Source of the DNA: Gaiellasilicea sp963829845
GTDB lineage: Bacteria; Actinomycetota; Thermoleophilia; Gaiellales; Gaiellaceae
Reading direction: 5' to 3'
Assembly (NCBI GenBank): GCA_963829845.1
Contig: CAWHKD010000008.1
Span: 1 to 59,997 of the forward strand
Length of the DNA: 59,997 nucleotides
A program made the position numbers and the translations under genes. Under the pieces are notes generated by a model that worked only from the letters and a program-made list of their open reading frames with translations, was not told the origin of the DNA and did not search any database. Of the stretch, positions 1-8,992 are shown one piece after another. How positions within the stretch are numbered: position 1 is the first letter of the stretch; each line of letters opens with the position of its first letter.

Positions 1-95
1 CGCGAGGACGGGAGCCGTCGCGGCCGTGCGGTGTCGCTGGAGCGGGACGAGGCGAGGCTCCTCGGCCTCGGGCGGCGCGGGACGCGCCGGCTCGC

Positions 96-832
96 TCAAC
101 CTTCTCCCAGGTAGGTCTTGCGCACCTTCTCGTCGTCGCGGAGATCCTTGGCCGGGCCTTCGAGCGCGATCACGCCCGTCTCCAGGACGTAGCCACGGCT
201 GGCCGCGTCGAGCGCCATAGTGCGTTCTGCTCGACGAGCAGGATCGGCGTCCCCTGCGAATTGATCTCCGCCACGATCTCGAAGATCTTCTCGACGAAGA
301 TCGGCGCCAGCCCCATCGACGGCTCGTCGAGGAGCAGCAGCTTCGGACGCGCCATCAGCGCACGGCCCATCGCCACCATCTGCTGCTCGCCGCCGGACAT
401 CGTTCCCGCCTTCTGCTGCTTCCGCTCGGCGAGGCGGGGGAAGAGGCCGAACACGCGGTCGATGTCCTCCTGGAAGTTCTGCTTGTCGGTGCGCTGGAAG
501 GCGCCCATCTAGAGATTCTCGAGCACGCTCATGCGTGGGAACAGCCGTCGGCCCTCGGGCGACTGCGAAATGCCCATCTTCACGATCTCATGCGGAGGCG
601 CGTTCGTGATGTCCTTGCCCTGGAAGCGGATCCGCCCTTCGCGCGGGTGGTTGACCCCGTTGATCGAGCGGAGCGTCGTCGACTTGCCCGCCCCGTTCGC
701 GCCGATCAGCGTCACCACCTCGCCGTCGTGCACCTTCAGCGAGATCCCCTTGAGTGCGTGGATCGAGCCGTAGTAGGTGTGGACGTCCTCGAGCTCGAGG
801 ACGACCCCGGCGCCGTTTCCCTGCTCAGCCAT
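96..832 (-). CDS. livF: LivF, branched-chain amino acid ABC transporter ATPase (frame-disrupted)
   Basis: Second ATPase of a branched-chain amino acid (HAAT) importer; it hydrolyses ATP on the cytoplasmic face of the LivHM permease. The N-terminal half shows the Walker A GANGAGKST and ends at LENL. A TAG at 509-511 interrupts what should read LENLEMGAF, consistent with one base change from GAG. The second half carries the signature SGGEQQ and Walker B LLLLDEPS. After LLVEQNA a one-base deletion near 221 breaks the frame; the natural C-terminus (MALDAASRGYVLETG, ending KTYLGEG) continues in another frame to a TGA at 96-98. The ATG at 830-832 overlaps the end of livG. Both lesions are in an otherwise well-conserved gene near the window edge, so sequence error is more likely than a real pseudogene. 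Confidence 0.85.
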
Positions 833-1605
833 GCGAGGTCGCCCCCTTGCCGAGATAGGCCTCGACCACACGCTCGTCCTTCTGGACCTCCTGCGGCGTC
901 CCCTCGGCGATCTTCTGGCCGTAGTCGAGGACGGTGACGCGGTCGGAGATTCCCATCACGACCTTCATGTCGTGCTCGATCATCAGCACGGTCAGGCCGC
1001 GCTCCTCGCGGAGCTTCTTCACGAAGGCGGTGAAGTCGGCCGTCTCCTGCGGGTTCATCCCGGCCGTCGGCTCGTCGAGGAGCAGCAGCTTCGGGTCGGT
1101 CGCGAGGGCGCGCGCGACCTCGAGCCGGCGCTGGTCGCCGTAGGGCAGGTTCCGCGCCATCTCGTTGTGGCGGCCGGGGAGCCCCGAGTAGCGCGAGCAG
1201 CTCCCGGCCACGTTTCGTGGCGTCCCGCTCCTCGCGCCGCACGCGCGGCGTGCGCAGGATCGAGCCGAAGATGCCGCCGCGCATGCGGCAGTGCATCCCG
1301 ACGAGCACGTTCTCGAGCGCCGTCATGTGCTGGAAGAGCCGGATGTTCTGAAAGGTGCGGCCGATGCCGAGCGCGGTGATCGCGTGCGGCGGCTTGTCGC
1401 TGACGTCGACCCCGTCGAACACGATCCGTCCGTCCGTCGGCTTGTAGACCCCGGTGAGCATGTTGAAGAACGTCGTCTTGCCGGCGCCGTTCGGGCCGAT
1501 CAGGGAGACGATCGAGCCCTGCGGGATGACGAAATCGACGTCGTCGGTCGCGACGAGGCCCCCGAATTCCTTGCGCACCTTCTCCGCGATGAGGAGGTCG
1601 GCCAT
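825..1605 (-). CDS. livG: LivG, branched-chain amino acid ABC transporter ATPase (frameshifted)
   Basis: First ATPase of the HAAT importer. From the ATG at 1603-1605 it reads MADLLIAEKV, Walker A GPNGAGKTT, the Q-loop region FQNIRLF, then reaches ELLALLG. There the frame breaks: a GGGG run at about 1180-1184 has one base too many, and the sequence resumes in another frame with LPGRHNEMARNLPYGDQRR (the LivG signature region) and Walker B LLLLDEPTAGMNP, ending KGATSHG. Total length of about 260 residues is normal for LivG. It starts just after livM and overlaps the livF start by 8 bases, so the four genes form one transcript. Confidence 0.88.
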
Positions 1606-1609
1606 GACG

Positions 1610-2839
1610 TCAGTCGTTCTCCATGTCGCGGTCGGTCAGGGCGCCCTCGTGCGTGACGTCGTAGAGCGGCGTGTCGTGGACGCCGAGCTCGAGCTCGCGC
1701 TTGTGCCGCCGCTCGGGGATCAGGCCCTCGGGCCGGAAGAGCATCATCAGCACGATGATCACGCCGTAGAAGCCGAACTGGTACTTCGTCGGGTCGAAGT
1801 CCTCGAGCCCCGGGAGTCCCGACTGCTGCAGCTCTGACCCGAGCGTCGCCAGCCCCTCGACGTTGAGATAACCGAGGATCATGCCGCCGAGGATCACGCC
1901 CCAGATCGAGCCCATCCCGCCGAGGATGACCATGCAGAGCAGGAAGACGGAGATGTTGAAGTAGAAGTCCGACGGGAACGCCCCGCTCTTGAAGCTCGCG
2001 TAGAAGGCACCCGCGACACCGCCGAAGAAGGCGCCGATCGCGTACGACCAGGTCTTCGTCCGCATCAGCGGCACGCCCATCGCGGCCGCCGCGGTCTCGT
2101 CCTCGCGGATCGCGATCCAGGCGCGGCCGAGCCGCGAGTCGCGGAGCCGCACCGAGCAGAAGACGGTGAACAGCAGCAGCGCGAGCGCGGTCCAGTAGAA
2201 CCACTGGGCGCGGTCGAACGACTGCTGGTAGCTGAGCGGCAGGCCCAGCGAATCGCCGATGCTGCCGAAGCCAGGCGAGTCGATCGGGCTGATCCCGAAC
2301 GTGCCGTGGGTGAGGTCGAAGCCGAAGACGTTGTCGCCGTTGCGCACGACCTGCGGGATGATCTCGCCGAACCCCAGCGTCACGATCGCCAGGTAGTCGC
2401 CGCGCAGGCGCAGGGTCGGCAGGCCGATCAGGATGCCCGCCGCCGCGGTCAGCGCCCCGGCGATGATTAGCACGAGCCACATCGAGAGGTGGATGCCCGG
2501 CACGTCCTTCGAGATCCCGACCGAGCCGAAGTGGAACGTCCACTGGTCGAACTGCTGCGAGGCGAACCACGCCGCCGTGTAGGCGCCGACGGCGTAGAAG
2601 GCGACGTAGCCGAGGTCGAGCAGGCCCGCGTAGCCGACGACGATGTTCAGGCCGACGGCCATCATCGTGAAGGCGATCATGATCACCATGCTCCCCACGC
2701 TGGGGATGAAGTCCCCGATCAGCGGCAGGTCGCCGAGCGACTCGAAGTACTGCGGGTAGAAGAAGCCGAGGACGATCAGCCCCACGGCCACGAACGCCCC
2801 GGGACCATGGCTCCGCAGCCGGTTCTGGACGGCGGTCAC
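1610..2839 (-). CDS. livM: LivM, branched-chain amino acid ABC transporter permease
   Basis: Membrane permease of the HAAT family, about 409 residues with 9-10 hydrophobic segments. The family signature GYAGLLDLGYVAFYAVGAY follows the first helices, and the permease-ATPase coupling region reads RDSRLGRAWIAIREDETAA. The GTG start at 2837-2839 overlaps the livH stop in GTGA, which argues for translational coupling. The C-terminal tail after RPEGLIPERR is hydrophilic and longer than in E. coli LivM. The frame stays open far upstream into livH and the binding-protein gene, but only the region from the GTG encodes a recognisable membrane protein. Confidence 0.93.
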   Translation of the reverse strand: MTAVQNRLRSHGPGAFVAVGLIVLGFFYPQYFESLGDLPLIGDFIPSVGSMVIMIAFTMMAVGLNIVVGYAGLLDLGYVAFYAVGAYTAAWFASQQFDQWTFHFGSVGISKDVPGIHLSMWLVLIIAGALTAAAGILIGLPTLRLRGDYLAIVTLGFGEIIPQVVRNGDNVFGFDLTHGTFGISPIDSPGFGSIGDSLGLPLSYQQSFDRAQWFYWTALALLLFTVFCSVRLRDSRLGRAWIAIREDETAAAAMGVPLMRTKTWSYAIGAFFGGVAGAFYASFKSGAFPSDFYFNISVFLLCMVILGGMGSIWGVILGGMILGYLNVEGLATLGSELQQSGLPGLEDFDPTKYQFGFYGVIIVLMMLFRPEGLIPERRHKRELELGVHDTPLYDVTHEGALTDRDMEND

Positions 2840-3885
2840 GCCCCCTCGGGGGTCTGCTCGCCGAGGATGCCCTCGGGCCGGAAGACGAGGATCAGGATCA
2901 GGATCCCGAACACGATCGTGCGGGTCCAGTCGGAGCCGGGCGTGAACCAGGTGAGGCCCTCGTTGAAGGCCTGGATGAAGCCGATCACGAGGGCGCCGAG
3001 AACGGCCCCGGCGAGGTTGCCGATCCCCCCGAGCACGGCGGCGGTGAACGCGATCAGCCCGAGCTCGAAGCCCGTGTCGTAGCGCATGTTGAACTGGAGC
3101 AGGTAGACGATCCCGGCGGCGCCTGCGAGAGCGCCGGCGAGCGCGAACGCGACGGAGATCGTCCGGTTCACGTTGATCCCCATCATCGCGGAAGCCTCCG
3201 TGTCCTGCGAGACCGCGCGCATCGCCTTCCCCTGCTTCGTCGAGCGGACGAACCAGCTGAGCAGGATCAGGACGGGGATCGTGATCAGGAGTGCGGAGAG
3301 CTTGTTCCACGAGTACGTGATGTCGCCGATCCCGATCGCCTCCGTACGCGGGATGAACGACGGCACCGTGTGGAAGTTGACGCCGTAGAACGCGAGCGAG
3401 ACGTTCTGGACGATGAAGGACATGCCGACCGCGGTGATCAGCGCCGCGAGGCGCGGCGCGCGGCGCAGGCGGCGGTAGGCGACGAACTCGATCCCGGCGT
3501 TGACGATCGAGAACAGGACCATGATCACGACGAGCGTCAGGAGCATGCCGCCGATCACCGCCGCGACCGACGTGTCCTTGTCGAGGCCGAGCACGTTGAC
3601 GATCACCGACCACGCGACGAGCCCCGAGAGCGCGAAGACGTCGCCGTGCGCGAAGTTGATCAGCTGCAGGATCCCGTAGATCAGCGTGTAGCCGAGCGCG
3701 ACGAGCCCGTAGATGGTCCCGTTCGTCAGCCCGATCAGGCCGACGTTGATGAACTCGGCTGGGCCCTGGATGAAATTGACGACGAGCCAGATCCCGACGA
3801 GCGCGAGGAGCGCCAGGCCGATGAGATCGACGATCTTCGCCTTCCGCAACCGGTCGAGCGTGGTCGTCAGTGCCGCGGCCGCCAT
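2836..3885 (-). CDS. livH: LivH, branched-chain amino acid ABC transporter permease
   Basis: Second HAAT permease, 349 residues with about eight membrane segments. The diagnostic LivH region GLIGLTNGTIYGLVALGYTL is followed by INFAHGDVFALSG; the coupling motif reads STKQGKAMRAVSQD. It ends RPEGILGEQTPEGA, the usual LivH C-terminal RPEG/LxG signature. The ATG at 3883-3885 is preceded by a purine-rich stretch. It lies downstream of a terminator-like hairpin that separates it from the binding protein gene, so the permease is probably made at a lower level than the binding protein. Confidence 0.94.
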   Translation of the reverse strand: MAAAALTTTLDRLRKAKIVDLIGLALLALVGIWLVVNFIQGPAEFINVGLIGLTNGTIYGLVALGYTLIYGILQLINFAHGDVFALSGLVAWSVIVNVLGLDKDTSVAAVIGGMLLTLVVIMVLFSIVNAGIEFVAYRRLRRAPRLAALITAVGMSFIVQNVSLAFYGVNFHTVPSFIPRTEAIGIGDITYSWNKLSALLITIPVLILLSWFVRSTKQGKAMRAVSQDTEASAMMGINVNRTISVAFALAGALAGAAGIVYLLQFNMRYDTGFELGLIAFTAAVLGGIGNLAGAVLGALVIGFIQAFNEGLTWFTPGSDWTRTIVFGILILILVFRPEGILGEQTPEGA

Positions 3886-3901
3886 TGAGGGGAGAACCTA
3901 A

Positions 3902-3941
3902 AGCAAAAGCCGGGGCGGGCCAAGCCCTCCCCGGCTCTGCT
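3902..3941 (-). terminator. Intra-operon terminator/attenuator between the binding protein gene and livH
   Basis: An 8-bp perfect stem, AGCCGGGG at 3908-3915 with CCCCGGCT at 3929-3936, extended by AGCA/TGCT at 3902-3905 and 3938-3941. Read on the minus strand the inner hairpin is followed by TTTTGCTTT, the form of a Rho-independent terminator. It sits between the binding-protein stop (3955) and the livH start, so it would cut the transcript after the abundant binding protein and let some read-through reach the permease genes. Confidence 0.75.
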
Positions 3942-3954
3942 TGCGAGTGACGTC

Positions 3955-5340
3955 CTAGCCGCGGGCCGCCTCGACGACCTCCGGCTTCGGCGAGATCGTG
4001 GTCACGGTCTCGAGCTTGTCGGTGGCCTTGTAGATCGTGAAGCCGACGACTGCGCCTTCCGCTCCGCCCGGATCGCCGTTCTCGTTGATCTCGAACGAGC
4101 CGAGATAGCCGTCGTCGATCGTCTGCTCGAACATCTTCGCGATCACGTCGGCGCGCGAGCCGTCCGACTCTGCGATCGCGTTGAGCACGAGCTCGGCAGC
4201 CTGGGCGCCGTAGATGGCATACGGGTCGACCGGCTTGCCGCCCAGCCGCGGCTTGAACGCCTCGACGAACTCGGCGCCCTTGCCCTTGAACTGGTCGATC
4301 GGCACGCCGGCGACGCTCAGGAACATGCCCGGAGCGGCCTCGGGTGCCTCGTCGATCGTCTGCTGCGTCGTGAACCCGTCCGGCACGAACAGCTTGACCG
4401 CGCCGTCGTTCGGGCCGAGCACGGCGACCTTGTCCTTGATCACCTGGGCGCCGTTCTCGTCGATCAGGCCGCCGAGGAAGACGGCGTCCGCCCCGGTCCC
4501 CTTGATCTTGTTGAAGAGCGCCTCGTAGCTCGACGCCTTCGGATCCCATGCTGCGAAGCCGGCGACCTTGATGCCGACGTTCTCAGCCGCGTTCCGGAAG
4601 TTCGTCGCCACGCCGAGGCCGTAGGCCTCCTTGTCGTTGAGGATGTAGACGTTCTTGACACCCTGGGCCTTGGCGAACTCGGCCACGGCCGCGCCCTGGT
4701 ACGCGTCGTTCGCGACGACGCGGGCGTAGTTGCGGCTGCCGGACGGGTAGTACTTGTCCGGCTCGGTGCCGTCACAGCCCGGTCCGCCCTCGGTCAGGCA
4801 GACGTAGGTGTTGGCCGGCGACATCATCGCGACGCCGCCGCCCGGAGCCTGGTTCAGCACCGGGATCTCGATTGCGGCGCAGCCCGAGTTGAACGTGCCG
4901 ATGACGGCGACGACCTTCTCGTTCGCAGCGTAGGCCTGCGCGTTCGTCGAGCACTTGCCCGAGTCCCACTTGCCGGCTTGCGCCGTCGAGTCGTCACACG
5001 ACTGGTAAGCGACGTTGTGATCGCCCGCCTTGAAGTTCGACTGCTCGAGGAGGTAGCGAATCGCCTCCACGATCTGGATCGTCTGCGTGCGCGACGACCC
5101 CTGCAGCGGGAAGTCGGACGCCAGGAGGACGTCGGCCTCGCCGTCGCCCTCGTACTCGACCGCCGTGCACGAGCTCGACGGCAGCGCCTCCACGCCGGCA
5201 CTGCTGCCGCCGGAGGCCTCGGTCGTCGAACCGTCACCGCTTCCCTCGTCGTCGTCCCCGCCGCACCCCGCCGCAAGCAGTGCGAGCACGGCGACAAACA
5301 GGGCCAGAACGCTCCACCAACCACGCTTTCTGGAAATCAC
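3955..5340 (-). CDS. livK: Branched-chain amino acid ABC transporter substrate-binding lipoprotein
   Basis: Extracytoplasmic binding protein (Peripla_BP_6 type) for branched-chain amino acids or related amides, 461 residues. The N-terminus is a lipoprotein signal: positive MISRKRGWW, a hydrophobic core, then the lipobox LAAGC, giving a lipidated Cys near residue 26, followed by an acidic Gly/Asp/Ser linker typical of actinobacterial lipoproteins. The body carries the two-lobe family pattern (ASDFPLQG near the N-lobe, VAVIGTFNSGCA, YGLGVATNFRNAAE, YAIYGAQAAELVLNAI). The GTG start at 5338-5340 has a strong GGAGGAG ribosome site seven bases upstream. It heads the livHMGF genes and has its own promoter. 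Confidence 0.93.
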   Translation of the reverse strand: MISRKRGWWSVLALFVAVLALLAAGCGGDDDEGSGDGSTTEASGGSSAGVEALPSSSCTAVEYEGDGEADVLLASDFPLQGSSRTQTIQIVEAIRYLLEQSNFKAGDHNVAYQSCDDSTAQAGKWDSGKCSTNAQAYAANEKVVAVIGTFNSGCAAIEIPVLNQAPGGGVAMMSPANTYVCLTEGGPGCDGTEPDKYYPSGSRNYARVVANDAYQGAAVAEFAKAQGVKNVYILNDKEAYGLGVATNFRNAAENVGIKVAGFAAWDPKASSYEALFNKIKGTGADAVFLGGLIDENGAQVIKDKVAVLGPNDGAVKLFVPDGFTTQQTIDEAPEAAPGMFLSVAGVPIDQFKGKGAEFVEAFKPRLGGKPVDPYAIYGAQAAELVLNAIAESDGSRADVIAKMFEQTIDDGYLGSFEINENGDPGGAEGAVVGFTIYKATDKLETVTTISPKPEVVEAARG

Positions 5341-5427
5341 CAGCTGTCTCCTCCTCCGTCACGAATGGCCTAGCCCGACGACGTTCTGCACGCGACTGCG
5401 CAGCCCTCGTTGCGGGCGGATGGCGAA

Positions 5428-5456
5428 GTATCAGTGCTAGCACTGCCGGATTTCAA
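5428..5456 (-). promoter_or_regulatory. Sigma70-type promoter with palindromic operator ahead of the binding-protein gene
   Basis: On the minus strand a -35 box TTGAAA (5451-5456) is followed by a 17-base spacer and a -10 box TGATAC (5428-5433). The spacer and the edge of the -10 are occupied by a perfect 12-bp palindrome AGTGCTAGCACT (5433-5444), well placed to be a repressor site. The 5' leader to the GTG at 5340 would be about 80 bases. Motif assignment is by eye. Confidence 0.55.
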
Positions 5457-5481
5457 CTTTGTGCCGTCGCACTACACTGGC

Positions 5482-6087
5482 TTAACAGGCCTCAGCCGGC
5501 CGAAGTGGCGGAACTGGCAGACGCGCCGGACTCAAAATCCGGTTCCCTTCGGGGAGTGTGGGTTCGATTCCCACCTTCGGCACCTCACCGGACCCGTCGA
5601 GCGCTAGCCCTGCGGGTCCTGTGCGCCGTCGACCTGCCTTTGCGCCGTCCTCGCGGGCGGAGACCCACTTCGCGTGCTCCTGCGAGATCAGCCCCTCGAT
5701 ACGGTCCGCGAGCAGCGGCCGCCCGTCCTCGCTCCCTGCGTACGGGCCTGCGTGCGCGAGGAAGAGGTACTTCTCGTGCTTCAGCGCCTCGCAGGTCGAG
5801 CGGTACGCGCTCCAGTTCTGCTGGTACTGGTTCAGCTGCTGGACGCCCTCGAGCACCACGATCAGCGCGCCGAGGGCCGCCGGAATCGCCGGGTGGGCGT
5901 CGAGGGTCGCGATGACCGGAATAGCCGCAGCCGCGATCAGCTGCACGCCCTTGACGAGCTTGAAGAGGCGCTGGTTCGTCCGGCTCCGCCGGTCGTACCA
6001 GCCGATCTGATCCTCGAGCCGATCGAACGTCGGGTCGCCGCTCAGTGCGCCGGCCGCGCCCTCCTGTTCGATCCTCGTTGTCGCCAC
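5482..6087 (-). CDS. DUF4231 (SLATT-like) two-helix membrane protein
   Basis: A small membrane protein whose core LEDQIGWYDRRSRTNQR is the DUF4231 signature, followed by two adjacent hydrophobic helices at about residues 47-63 and 66-82 and the conserved ALKHEKYLF segment. DUF4231 resembles the SLATT group of 2TM proteins, which are proposed pore-forming effectors in bacterial conflict systems; that role is inference. I chose the GTG at 6085-6087 because GGGAGG lies just upstream. The 3' end is doubtful: the open frame runs antisense through the tRNA-Leu to 5482, whereas a TGA in another frame at 5585 would end the gene just before the tRNA, so a small indel is possible. It is divergent from the TIR-WD40 gene. 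Confidence 0.75.
   Translation of the reverse strand: MATTRIEQEGAAGALSGDPTFDRLEDQIGWYDRRSRTNQRLFKLVKGVQLIAAAAIPVIATLDAHPAIPAALGALIVVLEGVQQLNQYQQNWSAYRSTCEALKHEKYLFLAHAGPYAGSEDGRPLLADRIEGLISQEHAKWVSAREDGAKAGRRRTGPAGLALDGSGEVPKVGIEPTLPEGNRILSPARLPVPPLRPAEAC
5499..5582 (+). tRNA. tRNA-Leu (anticodon CAA)
   Basis: An 84-base class II tRNA. Acceptor GCCGAAG (5499-5505) pairs with CTTCGGC (5575-5581), with A as discriminator. The anticodon stem CCGGA/TCCGG encloses the loop CTCAAAA, giving anticodon CAA for TTG codons. A long variable arm (TTCCC TTCG GGGAG) and the T-arm GTGGGTTCGATTCCCAC complete it. The 3' CCA is not encoded. Confidence 0.95.
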
Positions 6088-6187
6088 GTGCCCTCCCGGT
6101 CGGAGCAGACGCGTCAAGTGTCGGGCACGCGCGTCCGCCGCGCAACTGGGCCGCCGCGCCGGAGCGGATTACGCTGGACCGCGAACG

Positions 6188-8929
6188 ATGCCAGACGTCT
6201 TCATCTCGTACTCCCGACGCGACATCGAATTCGTGCGCGAGCTGCACGCCGCGCTCGCCGCGGACGACAAAGACATCTGGGCGGATTGGGAGGACATCCC
6301 GATCACCGCCGAGTGGCTGTTGGAGGTGTACCGGGGCATCGAGTCCTCGGACAACTTCCTCTTCGTGATCACGCCGGACTCGCTCGCCTCGGATGTCTGC
6401 GCGCGAGAGCTGGCGCACGCGGTCGAGAAGAACAAGCGGCTCGTGCCGGTGCTGCGGCGTGAAGCCGCGCCCGGAACGACCGTGCCCCCCGCGCTCGCGG
6501 CCCGGAACTGGACGTTCTTCCGGCCGGACGACGACTTTGCCGCCGCCGTCGACGCCCTCGTCGTCGCGCTCGACACGGATCTCGACTGGGTGCGGGCGCA
6601 CACACGGCTCCTCGGCCGGTCGCTCGAGTGGGAGAAGCTCGACCGCGACTCCAGCTTCCTCCTCCGCGGCCGCGACCTGGACGACGCGGAGCAGTGGGCG
6701 GCTGCACGGTCGCCCGACCACGAGCCGCAGCCCACGCCGCTGCAGCTCGAGTACGTGCTGGCGAGCCGGAGCTCGGCCACTCGCCGGCAGCGAATCACGG
6801 TCACGGCCGCGCTCGTCGCGGTCGTCGTGGCGGCCAGCCTCGCGCTGCTCGCCCTGGTGCAGCGGAACGAGGCGGTGGAGCAGCAGGCGGTCGCCGAGCG
6901 TCAGGCGCGCCTCGCGCTCTCGCGTCAGCTGGCGGCGCAGTCCGAGGCCGCACTCGACCGGGATCCCGAGCAGAGCGTCGTCCTCGCCGCGCGAGCGGCG
7001 ACGACGGCCGCGACCGACGAGGCCCGTGACCAGCTCCGTCGGGCGCTGCGCGGCTCTCGCCTGCGCTCGGTGATCGACGCGCGCGAGCCGGTTCGCGGAG
7101 TGGCGCTGGACGGGCAGGGCCGACTCGTCGCCGCGGCGCTCGACAGCGGCCGAGTCGGTGTGTGGGACCCCCAGACCGGCCGGCGTCTGACGACGTCGGG
7201 AGGCCCGGCCTTGCCCGCACGGAGCGTCGACGTCAGCGGGGACGGCAGCCGGGCGCTGGGAGCAGGCGAGCGAGGGGTGACCGTCTGGCGGATCTCGCCG
7301 GAGGGACTCGAGCCGCTCGCGACGCTCGACACAGCTCACAAGCCTTTGGCCGCTATGTTCGATCCCGCCGGCGACGTCGTCGCGACCGGCGACTTCGACG
7401 GTGTCGTCCGTCTCTGGGCCGCGAACACGGGCGCGCCGCGGGGCGAGCTCCGCGTCCCTGGAGAGCCGTTCCCAGTGACCGGGGTCGCGTTCAGCGGCGA
7501 CGGCTCGCGACTCGCCGCAGCGCGCGGCTCGCAGGCGGTCGTCTGGGACGTACGCACGGGATCGGTCGTCTTTCAGCGCACGCAGGAGGAGCCGGTCCAG
7601 TCGATCGCGTTCTCCGCCGACGGCCGGCACGTCGCCGGGGGAGACGTCGCAGGCGTCGCGCGCGTCTGGGACCTCCGCAGCGGAGACGCGGTCGAGTTCC
7701 GCGGCCACGAGGGGACGATCGCGAGCCTCGCCTTCAGCCCGGACAGCGCGTCGCTGGTCACGGCGAGCGAGGACGAGACGGGAGCGATCTGGGATGCCCG
7801 CACCGGAACCTCGATCGCCGCGCTCCGCGGACACGACGGGCTCGTGCTCGGCGCCGTCTTCACGCCCGACGGCAGGGCGGTCGTCACGGGCTCCACGGAC
7901 AAGACGATCCGGACCTGGGCGGTCGCCGCCGACCCCGTTCAGGCCGTGCTCGCCGCGCCCACCACTAAGAACCTGCGCGACGTCGGCTTTGCTCCAAGCG
8001 GTAAGCGGCTCGTGACTGCGAGCGAGGACCATACGGCGCGCGTGTGGGATCTGGAGAGTCGCCGCGTCATGCACGTGCTCTCACACGGTGCCGGAAGAGA
8101 CGACTGGGTGGAGAGTGCCCGCTTCGGTGCGGACGGGCGGCACGTGCTCACCGCGAGCGACGATGGGACGAGCAGGGTGTGGGAGGCGGGCTCGGGGGCC
8201 CTCGTCGCGATCCTCGGGACGGAGGGCGGGCCGGCGCTCCTCGACGCGGCCTTCTCCTCCGACGGAAGGCTCGTCGCCGCCGCCGGGCTCGACGACGAGG
8301 TCCGGGTCTGGCGCTGGCGCACGCAGAAGCTGATCCACCGGCTGGGCGGGTTCTCGAGAGTGGACGGCGTCGCATTCGCCCCCGGCGGCTCGCTCCTCGC
8401 GGCCGTGGGGGACAGCACGCTCCGTATCTGGCGCGTCGCCGACGGGGCGCAGGTCGTGTCGGCGTCGACGGGCGAAGGGCAGCAGTACGCGCTGACGAGC
8501 GTCGCGTTCGACCCCAGCGGGACGCTCGTCGCCGCCGGCAGCTCGAGCGGCGCCGTCTGGCTCTGGGATCGGCGCCGCGGCAAGCAGCTGGCGCGGATCG
8601 CGCGCAACGGCGACGCCGTTACGGACGTCTCGTTCGACGCGGCCGGCCGGTACCTCGTCGCGGTCCTCGCCCACCGCGGCACGGCGAACGTCTGGTCGGT
8701 CCCGCGCGGACAGCTCGTGACGACGCTGCGCACGCGGGGGTCCTCTCTCGAGGGCGCCGCGTTCGCACCGAGCGGGCGTCGCGTTGCCGTGGCCGGAGCG
8801 GGCGGCCGGGTGACCGTGTTCGAGTGCGCCGAGTGCCGGCCCCTGGGCTCGCTCGTCTGCCTCGCCGCGAGGCGGGTGACACAGCCGGTGCGCGCGCGTG
8901 AGTCCAAGGCATTCGCAAGTTGCGATTGA
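6188..8929 (+). CDS. TIR domain - transmembrane - WD40 repeat protein
   Basis: A 913-residue protein with three parts. Residues 1-130 are a TIR domain: MPDVFISYSRRD at strand A, the WEDIP box near 34-38, and E74 in CARELAHA, the position of the NADase glutamate in catalytic TIRs. A single membrane helix spans about 203-224, followed by a coiled-coil-like QRNEAVEQQAVAERQARLA segment. From about 285 to the end there are roughly 13-14 WD40 blades (repeated VAFSPDG..L.TAS.D...RVWD patterns). This layout suggests a cytoplasmic or membrane sensor in which the beta-propeller gates a TIR effector, as in bacterial TIR immune proteins; the job here is inferred. Its divergent neighbour is a SLATT-like 2TM protein and a tRNA lies beyond that, a classic spot for acquired modules, though base composition is not unusual. 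Confidence 0.9.
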   Translation: MPDVFISYSRRDIEFVRELHAALAADDKDIWADWEDIPITAEWLLEVYRGIESSDNFLFVITPDSLASDVCARELAHAVEKNKRLVPVLRREAAPGTTVPPALAARNWTFFRPDDDFAAAVDALVVALDTDLDWVRAHTRLLGRSLEWEKLDRDSSFLLRGRDLDDAEQWAAARSPDHEPQPTPLQLEYVLASRSSATRRQRITVTAALVAVVVAASLALLALVQRNEAVEQQAVAERQARLALSRQLAAQSEAALDRDPEQSVVLAARAATTAATDEARDQLRRALRGSRLRSVIDAREPVRGVALDGQGRLVAAALDSGRVGVWDPQTGRRLTTSGGPALPARSVDVSGDGSRALGAGERGVTVWRISPEGLEPLATLDTAHKPLAAMFDPAGDVVATGDFDGVVRLWAANTGAPRGELRVPGEPFPVTGVAFSGDGSRLAAARGSQAVVWDVRTGSVVFQRTQEEPVQSIAFSADGRHVAGGDVAGVARVWDLRSGDAVEFRGHEGTIASLAFSPDSASLVTASEDETGAIWDARTGTSIAALRGHDGLVLGAVFTPDGRAVVTGSTDKTIRTWAVAADPVQAVLAAPTTKNLRDVGFAPSGKRLVTASEDHTARVWDLESRRVMHVLSHGAGRDDWVESARFGADGRHVLTASDDGTSRVWEAGSGALVAILGTEGGPALLDAAFSSDGRLVAAAGLDDEVRVWRWRTQKLIHRLGGFSRVDGVAFAPGGSLLAAVGDSTLRIWRVADGAQVVSASTGEGQQYALTSVAFDPSGTLVAAGSSSGAVWLWDRRRGKQLARIARNGDAVTDVSFDAAGRYLVAVLAHRGTANVWSVPRGQLVTTLRTRGSSLEGAAFAPSGRRVAVAGAGGRVTVFECAECRPLGSLVCLAARRVTQPVRARESKAFASCD

Positions 8930-8992
8930 CACACGCCGGGATCAGTGCGATCGTCGTTGGGGGTTAACCCTTGACAGAGCACAGAGGGGGAA

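Noticed and set aside
2840..4549. Continuation of the livM frame through livH and the binding-protein gene (979 codons)
   Set aside because: Both other genes are unmistakable in their own frames; the extension is a GC-rich shadow.
5585..5700. Attachment-site duplication of the tRNA-Leu 3' end near the TIR module
   Set aside because: I searched by eye for a second CCCACCTTCGGCA-like copy beyond the module and did not see one.
5585..8074. 829-codon minus-strand frame across the TIR-WD40 gene
   Set aside because: Antisense shadow with biased Arg/Asp/Ala composition; the TIR and WD40 repeats are on the plus strand.
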